Shown here in pieces: positions 35,629 through 43,600 of a stretch of 64,000 nt of DNA (positions are counted from its first letter, which is position 1; each line of letters opens with the position of its first letter). The notes under the pieces were generated by a model. That model was not told the origin of the DNA and searched no databases. It saw only the letters and a list, made by a program, of their open reading frames with translations. The position numbers were made by a program, and so were the translations under genes. Source of the DNA: Arcobacter defluvii. GTDB taxonomy: Bacteria; Campylobacterota; Campylobacteria; Campylobacterales; Arcobacteraceae. The stretch lies in NCBI RefSeq assembly GCF_013201725.1, contig NZ_CP053835.1, forward strand, positions 1,984,001 through 2,048,000. Reading direction: 5' to 3'.

Positions 35629-36513
35629 TAAAAGGCATAATAAAAGTAATTTTATTACTATTACTAACTCTTACCTTTAGTGCTTGCGAAGAAAAATCTT
35701 CACAAGAAAGCAAAACCCAAGAAATAGTCTATATAGCAACTTTGTCTATGCCAGAATGGGATAAAATAGCAAAGAGTAAACTTGATGGTTACACTGCAAA
35801 TTGGCACGACGCAAAACATGACCCAATCCCAGCAACCCAAATAGGTTATGCTTATGCAAATAAATTACAAGATTATGAAAAAGCTTTAGAGTGGTTTGAA
35901 TACTCAAACTCAATGAAACCAACAGCAGATAATTCTGCTTATGCGTGTTATGTGCTTCAAGAAATGAAACAATATGATAAAGCTATCAAATGGTGTAATG
36001 ACTCAATCATTCAAGAAAGCAATAAAGAAGCATTGTTTATGCTTGGGACTGTATATTATGATGTTGAACAATATAATAAAGCAATAGAATATTATAAATT
36101 ATCTGCAAATAAAGGTTTTACAGATGCTTTAACAAATATAGGATATATCTATGAAGAAAAATTAAAAGATTATAAAGAAGCTGAACAATGGTACTTAAAA
36201 GCAGTAAAAGAAAAAAGCTATAAAGGATTTCATGGATTATCTTATCTATATTATTCAAAATTAAATGATAATGTAAAATCAAGTGCATATGCTATAGCTT
36301 TAATAGGAACAAAATATTCTCAACGTTCAGTTTTAAAGATACTTCAAAAAGAAAGAAAAATCCCAAATGATATTATTCAGAAAGGATATGAACTTCAACT
36401 ATCATCAGATGAATTTCCTATTAAATTCAAAGGTGATTTAGGATTATGATAAAAGGCATAATAAAAGTAATTTTATTACTATTACTAACTCTTACCTTTA
36501 GTGCTTGCGAAGA
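34993..36513 (+). repeat. Segmental duplication A, second copy (partner 25452-26972)
   Basis: It covers most of lipoprotein 11, all of lipoprotein 12 and the first codons of lipoprotein 13. Confidence 0.85.
35625..36449 (+). CDS. Repeat lipoprotein 12 (duplicate of copy 2)
   Basis: 274 residues, identical to copy 2 except for Gly in place of Glu in the last five residues (GDLGL). It lies in duplication A. Confidence 0.75.
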   Translation: MIKGIIKVILLLLLTLTFSACEEKSSQESKTQEIVYIATLSMPEWDKIAKSKLDGYTANWHDAKHDPIPATQIGYAYANKLQDYEKALEWFEYSNSMKPTADNSAYACYVLQEMKQYDKAIKWCNDSIIQESNKEALFMLGTVYYDVEQYNKAIEYYKLSANKGFTDALTNIGYIYEEKLKDYKEAEQWYLKAVKEKSYKGFHGLSYLYYSKLNDNVKSSAYAIALIGTKYSQRSVLKILQKERKIPNDIIQKGYELQLSSDEFPIKFKGDLGL

Positions 36514-37288
36514 AAAATTTTCACAGAATACTCAAGTAAATAAAGAAGAAAAAAAAGAACAAGTAATATATACTCCAAGATTGCCTATTCCAGAGTGGGA
36601 TAAGATAGCCAAACAAAATATCAACAACTATTGGAGTAATTGGCACGACGCCAAACACGACCCAATCCCAGCAACCCAAATAGGTTATGCTTATGCAAAT
36701 AAACTACAAGATTATGAAAAAGCTTTACAGTGGTTTGAATACTCAAACTCTATGAAACCAACAGCAGATAATTCTGCTTATGCGTGTAGTGCTTTACAAC
36801 AATTAAAGCAATATGAAAAAGCATTAACATGGTGTAATAATGCCATAAGTCTAGGTAGTACACAAGTATTTATAGTTTTAGCTTCAATCTATAATGAACA
36901 AGAAAATTATCAAGAAACAGAAAAATGGCTTTTAAAGGCTTTTGATTCAAAAAATAAAGATGCACCAATATCATTAGGGTATTTGTATGCAAACAATTTA
37001 AAAGATTATGTAAAAGCAGAACAATATTATAAAGAAGCTATAAAAATAAGAGATTTAGAAGCATTTCATAATCTTTCAAGGCTGTATCATCATAATTTAC
37101 ATGATGATATCAAAGCTTCTGCTTATGCTATAGCTTTAATAGGAAATAAATATAGTTATCAATCGGTTATGAATTTATTAAAAAAAGATTGGCAAATCCC
37201 AAATGATATTATTCAGAAAGGTTATGAACTTCAACTATCATCAGATGAATTTCCTATTAAATATAAAGAAAATCTAAATCTAGAGTAA
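36446..37288 (+). CDS. Repeat lipoprotein 13 (last intact member)
   Basis: 280 residues, lipobox TFSAC. It has a private linker (CEEKFSQNTQVNKEEKKEQV, PEWDKIAKQNINNYWSNW), middle type 3 and the C-terminal end of copies 6 and 9 (YKENLNLE), so it is built from at least three sources. The boundary-type ending predicts a tail gene behind it, and the start of one is indeed there but truncated. Confidence 0.75.
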   Translation: MIKGIIKVILLLLLTLTFSACEEKFSQNTQVNKEEKKEQVIYTPRLPIPEWDKIAKQNINNYWSNWHDAKHDPIPATQIGYAYANKLQDYEKALQWFEYSNSMKPTADNSAYACSALQQLKQYEKALTWCNNAISLGSTQVFIVLASIYNEQENYQETEKWLLKAFDSKNKDAPISLGYLYANNLKDYVKAEQYYKEAIKIRDLEAFHNLSRLYHHNLHDDIKASAYAIALIGNKYSYQSVMNLLKKDWQIPNDIIQKGYELQLSSDEFPIKYKENLNLE

Positions 37289-37294
37289 ATAAAA

Positions 37295-37369
37295 ATGTCA
37301 ATTTTTTTTAACCCAATAAAAGTGTATATCTGTAATAACAAAACATCTTGTAAAAACCAAGATGATTAG
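37295..37369 (+). pseudogene. Truncated orphan tail 3 (start only)
   Basis: With the same 6-bp spacing after the lipoprotein as tails 1 and 2, ATGTCAATTTTTTTTAACCC begins a tail (MSIFFNPIK). The match breaks after 37322 and the frame runs on for 15 unrelated codons to TAG (VYICNNKTSCKNQDD). The break coincides with the point where homology between the orphan tails and the effector begins, so this looks like a recombination scar at a module border. Confidence 0.8.
37344..37364. repeat. Perfect inverted repeat in the scar region
   Basis: CATCTTG (37344-37350) and CAAGATG (37358-37364) with a 7-base spacer. It could end transcription weakly or be part of a lost mobile element. Confidence 0.35.
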
Positions 37370-37485
37370 TTATACTCCTAAAGAATCATAAAAAATGGTG
37401 TCATAAAATAATTGACAATAATTTTTAGGAGAAATTGTCTTATGTCAAATGAAGTCTAAGTAATTTAGCATCAATTTAAACTAAA
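37370..37485. other. Non-coding scar downstream of the array, possible IS remnant
   Basis: It contains GGTGTCATAAAATAATTGACA (37397-37417 in outline), then a ribosome binding site TTAGGAGAAATTGTCTT in front of an ATG whose frame stops after five codons (MSNEV). A gene start without a gene, behind sequence that resembles an IS end, suggests the left end of a deleted insertion sequence. I could not match it to a named family. Confidence 0.3.
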
Positions 37486-37519
37486 AAACAAAAAAAGGAT
37501 TTATCCTTTTTTTGTTTTA
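37486..37519. terminator. Bidirectional terminator
   Basis: CAAAAAAAGGAT (37489-37500) pairs with ATCCTTTTTTTG (37503-37514), flanked by A-run and T-run. It ends the lipoprotein array on the plus strand and the MOSC-argD-glyA-PNPOx operon on the minus strand. Confidence 0.8.
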
Positions 37520-37990
37520 TTTATAATATCTCCCTACACACTCTAAAATATCTATTTTTATAACAGCTGTTCCATTTATCATTTTAGAAGGTAACTCTTT
37601 ATCTACTAAGTGAGGTGTGAATTTTGCAACAATAGAAGATAAAGCCATCTTTTTTTCATCAAAATCACTGACTAAAGAGGCTTTTCCTTCTACAATAATA
37701 CTATTAAATTCTGTATTTACATCGCAAGGATTTTCAACTCCTTCATAAAGAAGAGAAAGCATTTCATCTACCTCAAAACATACATTTGAATTGAATTTAA
37801 TATTATCTATTTTTTTTCCTTTTGGTAATCCATGCATATATATTTTATTATCAACATAAACAAAATGCATAGGCAAAACATATGGAAAACCATTTGAAGA
37901 AAAAGTACCTAATCTTCCAACTTCTGCTCTTTTAAATAAATCATCTATTTGTTCTTTTGTCAAAAGATGTGTTTTTGTTCTATGTCTCAT
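37517..37990 (-). CDS. Pyridoxamine 5'-phosphate oxidase-like (NimA-type) FMN-binding protein
   Basis: 157 residues, an FMN split-barrel protein. The pattern GRLGTFSSNGFPYVLPMHFVY, IYMHGLPKGKKIDNI and NVCFEVDE is that of the NimA/putative flavin-nucleotide-binding group rather than true PdxH. NimA proteins are linked to nitroimidazole reduction or resistance. It is the last gene of an operon with two PLP enzymes, 12 bp behind glyA. Flavin-dependent reduction or vitamin B6 handling is possible, and sequence does not decide. Confidence 0.82.
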   Translation of the reverse strand: MRHRTKTHLLTKEQIDDLFKRAEVGRLGTFSSNGFPYVLPMHFVYVDNKIYMHGLPKGKKIDNIKFNSNVCFEVDEMLSLLYEGVENPCDVNTEFNSIIVEGKASLVSDFDEKKMALSSIVAKFTPHLVDKELPSKMINGTAVIKIDILECVGRYYK

Positions 37991-38002
37991 AATAATCTTC
38001 CT

Positions 38003-39238
38003 TTAAATATAAATAGGAAATTGTTTAGATAAAAATTCTAAATCTTTTTTTATTTGTAGGTGTTTTTCTTTATTTTCTATATCATCTAAAACATCACAAA
38101 TTTTATTTGCTATAAATTCAAACTCTTTTTCTTTCATACCTCTTGTTGTAAGAGCTGGACTTCCTATTCTAATACCTGAAGTTATAAAAGGACTTCTTTT
38201 TTCATTTGGAACGCTATTTTTATTTATAGAAATTCCTGCATCATGTAAAGCAAACTGAGCATCTTTTCCACTAAAATCTTTATTTAGTAAAGAGACTAAA
38301 ACTAGATGATTATCTGTTCCATTTGAGATTAATTCATATCCTCTTTTTATCAATACATCAGCAATTATTTTTGCATTTGCTTTTACTTGTTTCGCATACT
38401 CTTTCCACTCTTTTGATAAGTTATATTTAAATCCAACTGCTTTTGCTGCAATAGTATTCATCAAAGGACCACCTTGCGTTCCAGGGAAAATTGCACTATT
38501 GATTTTTGACATTAACTCTTCATCATTACTTAAAATAACTCCTCCTCTTGGTCCTGCTAAAGTTTTATGCGTTGTAGTAGTAACCACATGAGCATAAGGA
38601 AATGGATTCATATGTTCACCAGCCACAATAAGTCCAGCTATATGAGCAACATCAGCTAAGAAATAAGCCCCAACAATATCTGCAATTTCTCTAAATCTTT
38701 TAAAATCTATCTCTCTTGCATATGCAGAAGCTCCACAAACTATCATTTTTGGTTTGATTACTTTTGCAATTTCTAAAACTTTTTCATAATCAATATATCC
38801 ATTTTCATCTAAACCATAAAAAAAACTTTGATAGTTTTTCCCTGAAAAATTCACTTTTGAACCATGAGTTAGATGTCCACCGCAAGATAAATCCATTCCT
38901 AAAATAGTATCTCCATGATTTAACAATGCCATATAAACAGCTGCATTTGCTTGACTTCCTGAATGTGGCTGAACATTTGCATATTTACATGAAAATAACT
39001 CACAAACTCGACTTATAGCCAATTCTTCAACTCTATCAACATATTCACAACCACTATAATATCTCTTATTTGGGTAACCTTCTGCATATTTATTTGTAAA
39101 AACCGTACCTAATGTTTCCATAACAGCTGGTATTGTAAAATTTTCACTAGCAATCATCTCTAAATATTCATTTTGCCTATTTAGCTCTTGCGTGGCTAAA
39201 TTATAAATTTCGTTATCAAAATTTTTTAAACTATTCAT
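38003..39238 (-). CDS. glyA: Second serine hydroxymethyltransferase (paralogue)
   Basis: 411 residues, colinear and highly similar to GlyA at 19090, with all active-site landmarks kept: [25 protein letters not shown], the PLP lysine in [16 protein letters not shown] and [14 protein letters not shown]. One obvious local change is Ala for Arg after THKTL. It therefore looks catalytically competent. Unlike the first copy it sits in an operon with a class III aminotransferase (4-bp overlap upstream) and an FMN protein, suggesting a specialised beta-hydroxy amino acid or threonine aldolase-like role (inference). Confidence 0.92.
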   Translation of the reverse strand: MNSLKNFDNEIYNLATQELNRQNEYLEMIASENFTIPAVMETLGTVFTNKYAEGYPNKRYYSGCEYVDRVEELAISRVCELFSCKYANVQPHSGSQANAAVYMALLNHGDTILGMDLSCGGHLTHGSKVNFSGKNYQSFFYGLDENGYIDYEKVLEIAKVIKPKMIVCGASAYAREIDFKRFREIADIVGAYFLADVAHIAGLIVAGEHMNPFPYAHVVTTTTHKTLAGPRGGVILSNDEELMSKINSAIFPGTQGGPLMNTIAAKAVGFKYNLSKEWKEYAKQVKANAKIIADVLIKRGYELISNGTDNHLVLVSLLNKDFSGKDAQFALHDAGISINKNSVPNEKRSPFITSGIRIGSPALTTRGMKEKEFEFIANKICDVLDDIENKEKHLQIKKDLEFLSKQFPIYI

Positions 39239-40425
39239 TTTCTTTTTTCCTCTTTTAAAATTTCTATTAATGAACTCTCAAATCTTTCAAAACCTTGTTT
39301 TATCTCTTTTTTTGAGATATTTAAAGCAGGCAAAAATCTGATTATATTTTTCCCTGATTTTAAAACTAAAACACCTTTTTTTAGTGATTTTTTTACTATT
39401 TCATCAAGTTTATTTTCATCATTTAAAACAAGTCCTTGCATAAATCCCCAACCATTTTTTTGTAAAAATAAAGATGGATATTTATCTACAAAATAGTGTA
39501 AATAGTTATTGAAATATTTTATATTTACTTCTAACTTTCCACTATTTGAATACTCTTCTAAAATATTTAAAACTTTAGTGCAAACTGTAGTTGACATATG
39601 ATTTCCACCAAAAGTAGAACCATGGTCACCAGCTTTAAAAATATTTTTTAAACTTGTCATCATAACTCCTATTGGAATACCAGTCGATAGGCCTTTTGCT
39701 AAAGTTATAATATCTGGTTTGATTCCAAAATATTGGGAAATCAAAAAGTTACCACTTCTATAAACTCCTGTTTGTACCTCATCAATAATCAAAAGCAATT
39801 TTTTACTTTTTAAGATAGTTTCCAACTCTTTTATTTTGTGAACATCTTGCATAAATATTCCGCCCTCACCTTGAATTAATTCAAGCATCACGGCAACTGT
39901 ACTTTCATCTATTAGTGTTATTGCTTCATTTATATCTTTTGCATAAACAAATCCTTCGGGATATGGTCCAAAAAATTTATGTTTATCTTCTTGGGCTGTT
40001 GCTTTTAAAGTAGCAATTGTTCGCCCATGAAAAGAGTTTTTTATAGTAATAATTTTATATTTTGCTTTAGCAAATTCTGTATTTCCATATTTTCTAGCTA
40101 GTTTAATAGCACTTTCATTTGATTCTGCTCCACTATTACAAAAAAAACATTGCATATCAAGATTGCTTAATTCAACTATTTTTTTTGCACATTTTTCTTG
40201 TGATTTTATTCGATAAATATTTGAAGTATGTAAAATATTTTTTGCTTGTTCTTTTATAGTTTTTACAACTTCTTTATTTGCATATCCTAAACTATTTACA
40301 CCAATTCCTGATGTAAAATCGACATAATCTTTTCCTTCTTCATCATATAAAATAGATTTTTTCCCTTTTACAAAACTTACATCTAATCTTTTGTATAAAG
40401 GCAATAAATATTCATCTTCTTTCAT
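39235..40425 (-). CDS. argD: Class III aminotransferase (acetylornithine aminotransferase-like)
   Basis: 396 residues with the class III PLP fold. [18 protein letters not shown] and [14 protein letters not shown] bind cofactor, [14 protein letters not shown] holds the PLP-contacting Asp, [16 protein letters not shown] holds the Schiff-base lysine, and [11 protein letters not shown] follows. The closest well-known relative is ArgD, which interconverts N-acetylornithine and N-acetylglutamate semialdehyde. No other arginine genes are near, so a different amino donor is possible. It overlaps glyA by 4 bp and follows the MOSC gene by 9 bp. Confidence 0.85.
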   Translation of the reverse strand: MKEDEYLLPLYKRLDVSFVKGKKSILYDEEGKDYVDFTSGIGVNSLGYANKEVVKTIKEQAKNILHTSNIYRIKSQEKCAKKIVELSNLDMQCFFCNSGAESNESAIKLARKYGNTEFAKAKYKIITIKNSFHGRTIATLKATAQEDKHKFFGPYPEGFVYAKDINEAITLIDESTVAVMLELIQGEGGIFMQDVHKIKELETILKSKKLLLIIDEVQTGVYRSGNFLISQYFGIKPDIITLAKGLSTGIPIGVMMTSLKNIFKAGDHGSTFGGNHMSTTVCTKVLNILEEYSNSGKLEVNIKYFNNYLHYFVDKYPSLFLQKNGWGFMQGLVLNDENKLDEIVKKSLKKGVLVLKSGKNIIRFLPALNISKKEIKQGFERFESSLIEILKEEKRK

Positions 40426-40434
40426 TTTTATTCC

Positions 40435-41136
40435 TTATGTGTGATAATGAGAAAATTGTTCATCTTTATCTTTTAATTTATATCTTTTTTCAAGTGATGT
40501 TAAAAATGCTTTTCCCAAATCTTCACAATTTAAAGCTTCTTGTGTTAAGTTTTCATCTAACATGGGATTTATCATCAATTGATTTAATTTTTCAATTGTC
40601 AAATTTGGATTTTTCCTTGTTTGTAAAATAACCTCATCATCTTTACAAATAAATCCCTCTTCTAAAACTTTTGCATACCAGCCTGTAAGACCACTATCAA
40701 AAATAAACTTCGTCATAATTTTTTTATTTGTATTTGCACTCAATTTCCAACAAGGTTGCCTTGGTTGTGTTATTTGAACTAAACTTTCTCCAATTTGCAG
40801 TACATCTCCAACACAAATATCTTTTTCACAAATATCAGATAAGATAATATTTTCTCCAAAATAAGCCATATCTGTCATATCAAAACTATCACTAAAAAAA
40901 GAGTTTATTTTTTCATATGTGAGTTCTGAAAACAAAAACAAAGCTTTATTTTCTCCACCATGATGAAGTAAATCAGCTTGAAAATCATCTTTAAAACCTG
41001 TTTTTGTAAGATATGATTTTTCTATTGGATATTTTTTTATACCTGAAATCAACTCTTGACGTTTACTATTTTCCAGTTTTGTAGTAGTTACAATTCCAAC
41101 TTTTACATATAAAACATTTGCAATTTTTTTACTCAT
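40435..41136 (-). CDS. MOSC domain protein (YiiM-like)
   Basis: 233 residues. The MOSC core spans about residues 25-170: FQADLLHHGGENKALFLF, FGENIILSDICEKDICVGDVLQIG, and the conserved cysteine in QPRQPCWKLS, which in MOSC proteins contacts the sulfur of the molybdenum cofactor. E. coli YiiM protects against N-hydroxylated base analogues such as 6-N-hydroxylaminopurine. First gene of the four-gene minus-strand operon, with a CRP-type site and a TACAAT -10 box upstream. Confidence 0.88.
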   Translation of the reverse strand: MSKKIANVLYVKVGIVTTTKLENSKRQELISGIKKYPIEKSYLTKTGFKDDFQADLLHHGGENKALFLFSELTYEKINSFFSDSFDMTDMAYFGENIILSDICEKDICVGDVLQIGESLVQITQPRQPCWKLSANTNKKIMTKFIFDSGLTGWYAKVLEEGFICKDDEVILQTRKNPNLTIEKLNQLMINPMLDENLTQEALNCEDLGKAFLTSLEKRYKLKDKDEQFSHYHT

Positions 41137-41160
41137 GAAAATGCTCCAATTTTTTTAATA

Positions 41161-41166
41161 ATTGTA
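41161..41166 (-). promoter_or_regulatory. -10 box TACAAT of the MOSC-argD-glyA-PNPOx operon
   Basis: Read on the minus strand, GATACAATTATT lies 25 bp before the MOSC start codon and predicts transcription from about 41154. Confidence 0.5.
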
Positions 41167-41186
41167 TCAGTTAAAAAAAATCAATA

Positions 41187-41202
41187 TGTGACTTTTATCA
41201 CA
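41187..41202 (-). promoter_or_regulatory. CRP-type operator TGTGA-N6-TCACA
   Basis: A perfect 5+5 palindrome (TGTGACTTTTATCACA). Its centre lies about 40-41 bp upstream of the start predicted from the TACAAT box, the position of class II activators of the CRP/FNR family. The gene immediately upstream encodes such a regulator with CRP-like base-contacting residues. Confidence 0.65.
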
Positions 41203-41253
41203 CTTTTTTATTTTTGTTAGGGAAATGATTATTTAGGAAAGAAGTCTAATAAT

Positions 41254-41892
41254 TTAAATGAAATCTAAATCATTTTCTTGAAATTTTATAAAAGTTTCCA
41301 AAAATTCTTCATTTAAAATTATTATTTCATTTTTATTTTTTTTAATAGCTTTATATTCAATAAAAAAACTAATAGCTCTTGAAACAGATTCACGTGTGGT
41401 ATTTAAAAGGCTAGACATTTCAGTTATAGAAATATATTGTAAATAAGTTTTATGTTCTAATAAAAACATTGCACATTTTACTTTTGTGTTTACAGAAGTG
41501 ATTGTACTAATAGTTCTTTGTAAAAACCTTACTTTACTTATCATCGCTCTTTGAAAGATTTTATTTAATTCATCTTTTGAAAAATTTGAATTGTTCAACG
41601 AAGTTCTACTTATAACTACTGCTTTTCCATTTGTCACAAACTTTGCACTTAAAGCGTAGTTTTTTTCTTCTAAAAAAGAGATTTCTCCTATAAACATTCT
41701 AGGGAAAAAATAATGAAATATTTTTTCCCTTTTATTTTCAAATATTCCACCTTTTACAAATCCAGAAAGAATGATATAAAAATTATTTGCTTTTTCATTT
41801 TCATAAAATAAAATAGCACCTTCATCATAACTTTTTATTTGTCCAATTTTTTTAAAAAGTTCTATCTCTTCATTTGTTAATTCAAAAAACAT
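41254..41892 (-). CDS. Crp/Fnr-family transcriptional regulator
   Basis: 212 residues. The cyclic-nucleotide-binding-like beta barrel covers about residues 1-110 (SYDEGAILFYENEKANNFYII, IGEISFLEE), then a dimer helix, then a winged helix at 150-205. The recognition helix TTRESVSRA (Arg167, Glu168, Arg172) keeps the three residues with which E. coli CRP reads TGTGA. There is no N-terminal cysteine cluster, so it is not an oxygen-sensing FNR. It starts directly behind the aldose epimerase gene with no gap and so belongs to the beta-lactamase operon. Ligand unknown. Confidence 0.85.
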   Translation of the reverse strand: MFFELTNEEIELFKKIGQIKSYDEGAILFYENEKANNFYIILSGFVKGGIFENKREKIFHYFFPRMFIGEISFLEEKNYALSAKFVTNGKAVVISRTSLNNSNFSKDELNKIFQRAMISKVRFLQRTISTITSVNTKVKCAMFLLEHKTYLQYISITEMSSLLNTTRESVSRAISFFIEYKAIKKNKNEIIILNEEFLETFIKFQENDLDFI

Positions 41893-42759
41893 CTAAATCT
41901 CGATACTGTAAAAACAAAAAAATTCTTCATCTTTTTTTAAACTATTTATTCCTTTTTTTTCTTCTAGTTTTTGATTTGAATTTTTATCATCAGCAACTCC
42001 AAACCAAGGTTCTATACATAAAAAAGGTGCACCACTTGGTTTTGACCAAATACCTAAATATGGAAAATTATCGAAATTTACTTTTATAAACTTTTCATTT
42101 TTAACACTTTTAAAAACAACTTGTTTGATATTTGAATCTTCAAATACCAAAGCATCATCTTTAAAAAGTTCTTCATTTAAAAATAATTTATTATTTTCAA
42201 GCTTCAAATCATCACTTTTAAAAAGAAGTCCTTTTTCATCTAAAAAATATCTTTTTATTTTATCAACTTCAAATTCTAAAAAATAATCTTCTTTTTTTTC
42301 ATTTTCATCTAAAGTCCAATTAAAAGCAGGATGAGCGCCAATTGAAAAAAGGATTTTTTCATCACTTTTATTTACAACTTTATAGGAGATAATCAAACTA
42401 CTTTTTTCAAGTTTATACGATAAATACAACTCAAAAGAAAAAGGATAAATTTCAAAACTCTTTTCGTCACTACAAAGTCTAAACTCTATAAAGTTTTCTT
42501 TTTTATTTACAACTTCAAATTCTTTATCTCTGGCAATTCCATGTTGTGACATACTATATTTTTTATCTTTATAAAAATAACTATCCTCTTTTAGTCTTCC
42601 AACTATTGGAAAAAGTATAGGAGAATGTCTAGCCCAATATTTACTATTTGCTTGCCAAATATATTCACAACTATTATCTATTTTTTGTAAGCTATTTAAT
42701 TCAGCACCAAATGAGTTGATTTTTACTTTTAAAAAATCATTTTTTAACTCAAAGGTCAA
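41893..42759 (-). CDS. Aldose 1-epimerase family protein
   Basis: 288 residues, the galactose mutarotase superfamily. Typical segments are LNSLQKIDNSCEYIWQA, RHSPILFPIVGRLKEDSY, QHGIARDKEF with the catalytic His, SIGAHPAFNW with the second His, and LCIEPWFGVAD with the catalytic Glu. It most resembles the LacX/YeaD-like branch (short N-terminus). It acts on sugar or sugar-phosphate anomers. It overlaps the beta-lactamase gene by 4 bp and abuts the Crp-type gene. Confidence 0.87.
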   Translation of the reverse strand: MTFELKNDFLKVKINSFGAELNSLQKIDNSCEYIWQANSKYWARHSPILFPIVGRLKEDSYFYKDKKYSMSQHGIARDKEFEVVNKKENFIEFRLCSDEKSFEIYPFSFELYLSYKLEKSSLIISYKVVNKSDEKILFSIGAHPAFNWTLDENEKKEDYFLEFEVDKIKRYFLDEKGLLFKSDDLKLENNKLFLNEELFKDDALVFEDSNIKQVVFKSVKNEKFIKVNFDNFPYLGIWSKPSGAPFLCIEPWFGVADDKNSNQKLEEKKGINSLKKDEEFFCFYSIEI

Positions 42760-43517
42760 TTTATGATTCCTTCTGTCTTTAAAGCTTCCAAAGTGATTGC
42801 TTTTCTTTTTGCTAAATCTTCTTTAGTATTTGTATCTATATTTAAAGCAAAAAACCAAACATCATCTTTTGTTTCAACATAACCAACATACCAACCATAT
42901 TTACCTTCCCATCCAGTTTTTGCTCTTATGATATAATTGTCATTTTTTTCATCAATCATAATTTCTTTTAAAAGTTCCATATCTTCTTTTTTGAAAGGCA
43001 AATCATTTAAATACAATCTTTTTAAAAATTTTATCTCACCAAAAGCACTGATTTTCAAACTCTCATCTAACCAAAAGTTTTTTACATCATCACCTAAAGT
43101 TTTATTTCCATAATCAATATCTTCTAAATATTTTTTATATTTTTCAACTCCAATTTTTGAAGCAAACTCTTGATAACACCAAACACAAGAGTTTTTAAAA
43201 GCAGATAGTAAAGTTTGATTTTTATTCCACGAATCAAATTCTCTTACTTTTTTATCCCAAACTATTATAGAATCTTTGTTTACAACACCTTCTTTTAAAG
43301 CGATTAAAGTATTTGGAATTTTAAACGTTGAAGCAGGAGAAAAAAAACTATCTGCTCTTTCATCATTATAAATATAAATCTTTTTTTTATTTAAAGATTC
43401 AATTACAATCGTACCTTCAACTTTTTTTTCATCAAATATTTTTTTTAGTTCTAAATCTTCTGCAAAAAGATTTGCAGAAATTATTAAAAAAAATAAAACA
43501 CTAATTTTTTTAAACAT
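42756..43517 (-). CDS. Class D (OXA) beta-lactamase
   Basis: 253 residues with a Sec signal peptide (about 1-19, ending LFA). All class D motifs are intact: Ser63-Thr-Phe-Lys66 (nucleophile and carboxylated lysine), Ser110-Cys-Val112, Tyr136-Gly-Asn138, FWLDESLKIS, and Lys200-Thr-Gly202 followed by WEGKYGWYVGY. It hydrolyses beta-lactams in the periplasm. Arcobacter species carry intrinsic chromosomal OXA genes of this kind, and the host-like AT content here gives no sign of recent gain. First gene of an operon with an aldose epimerase and a Crp-type regulator. Confidence 0.92.
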   Translation of the reverse strand: MFKKISVLFFLIISANLFAEDLELKKIFDEKKVEGTIVIESLNKKKIYIYNDERADSFFSPASTFKIPNTLIALKEGVVNKDSIIVWDKKVREFDSWNKNQTLLSAFKNSCVWCYQEFASKIGVEKYKKYLEDIDYGNKTLGDDVKNFWLDESLKISAFGEIKFLKRLYLNDLPFKKEDMELLKEIMIDEKNDNYIIRAKTGWEGKYGWYVGYVETKDDVWFFALNIDTNTKEDLAKRKAITLEALKTEGIIN

Positions 43518-43600
43518 AATTTACCTTTTCTTAATTTTTTCGATTTTAACAAAATTTATTGATGATTATTATTAATATTGACAAAATTAAAAATCTTAAA

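Noticed and set aside
25260-37288. Reading the thirteen repeat lipoproteins as an ordinary TPR gene family of housekeeping type
   Set aside because: Translational coupling to the effector and to two orphan tails, private N-termini behind each tail and recent mosaics all argue for a specialised accessory role.
25260-37288. CRISPR array or satellite repeat as explanation for the repeated DNA
   Set aside because: The units are about 0.82 kb open reading frames with different linkers, not short repeats with spacers.
43551-43590. Fur-box-like sequence upstream of the OXA gene (TTAATAATAATCATCAAT on the minus strand)
   Set aside because: By my count only 13 of 19 positions agree, and in DNA this rich in A and T such matches are common. 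No iron-related gene follows.
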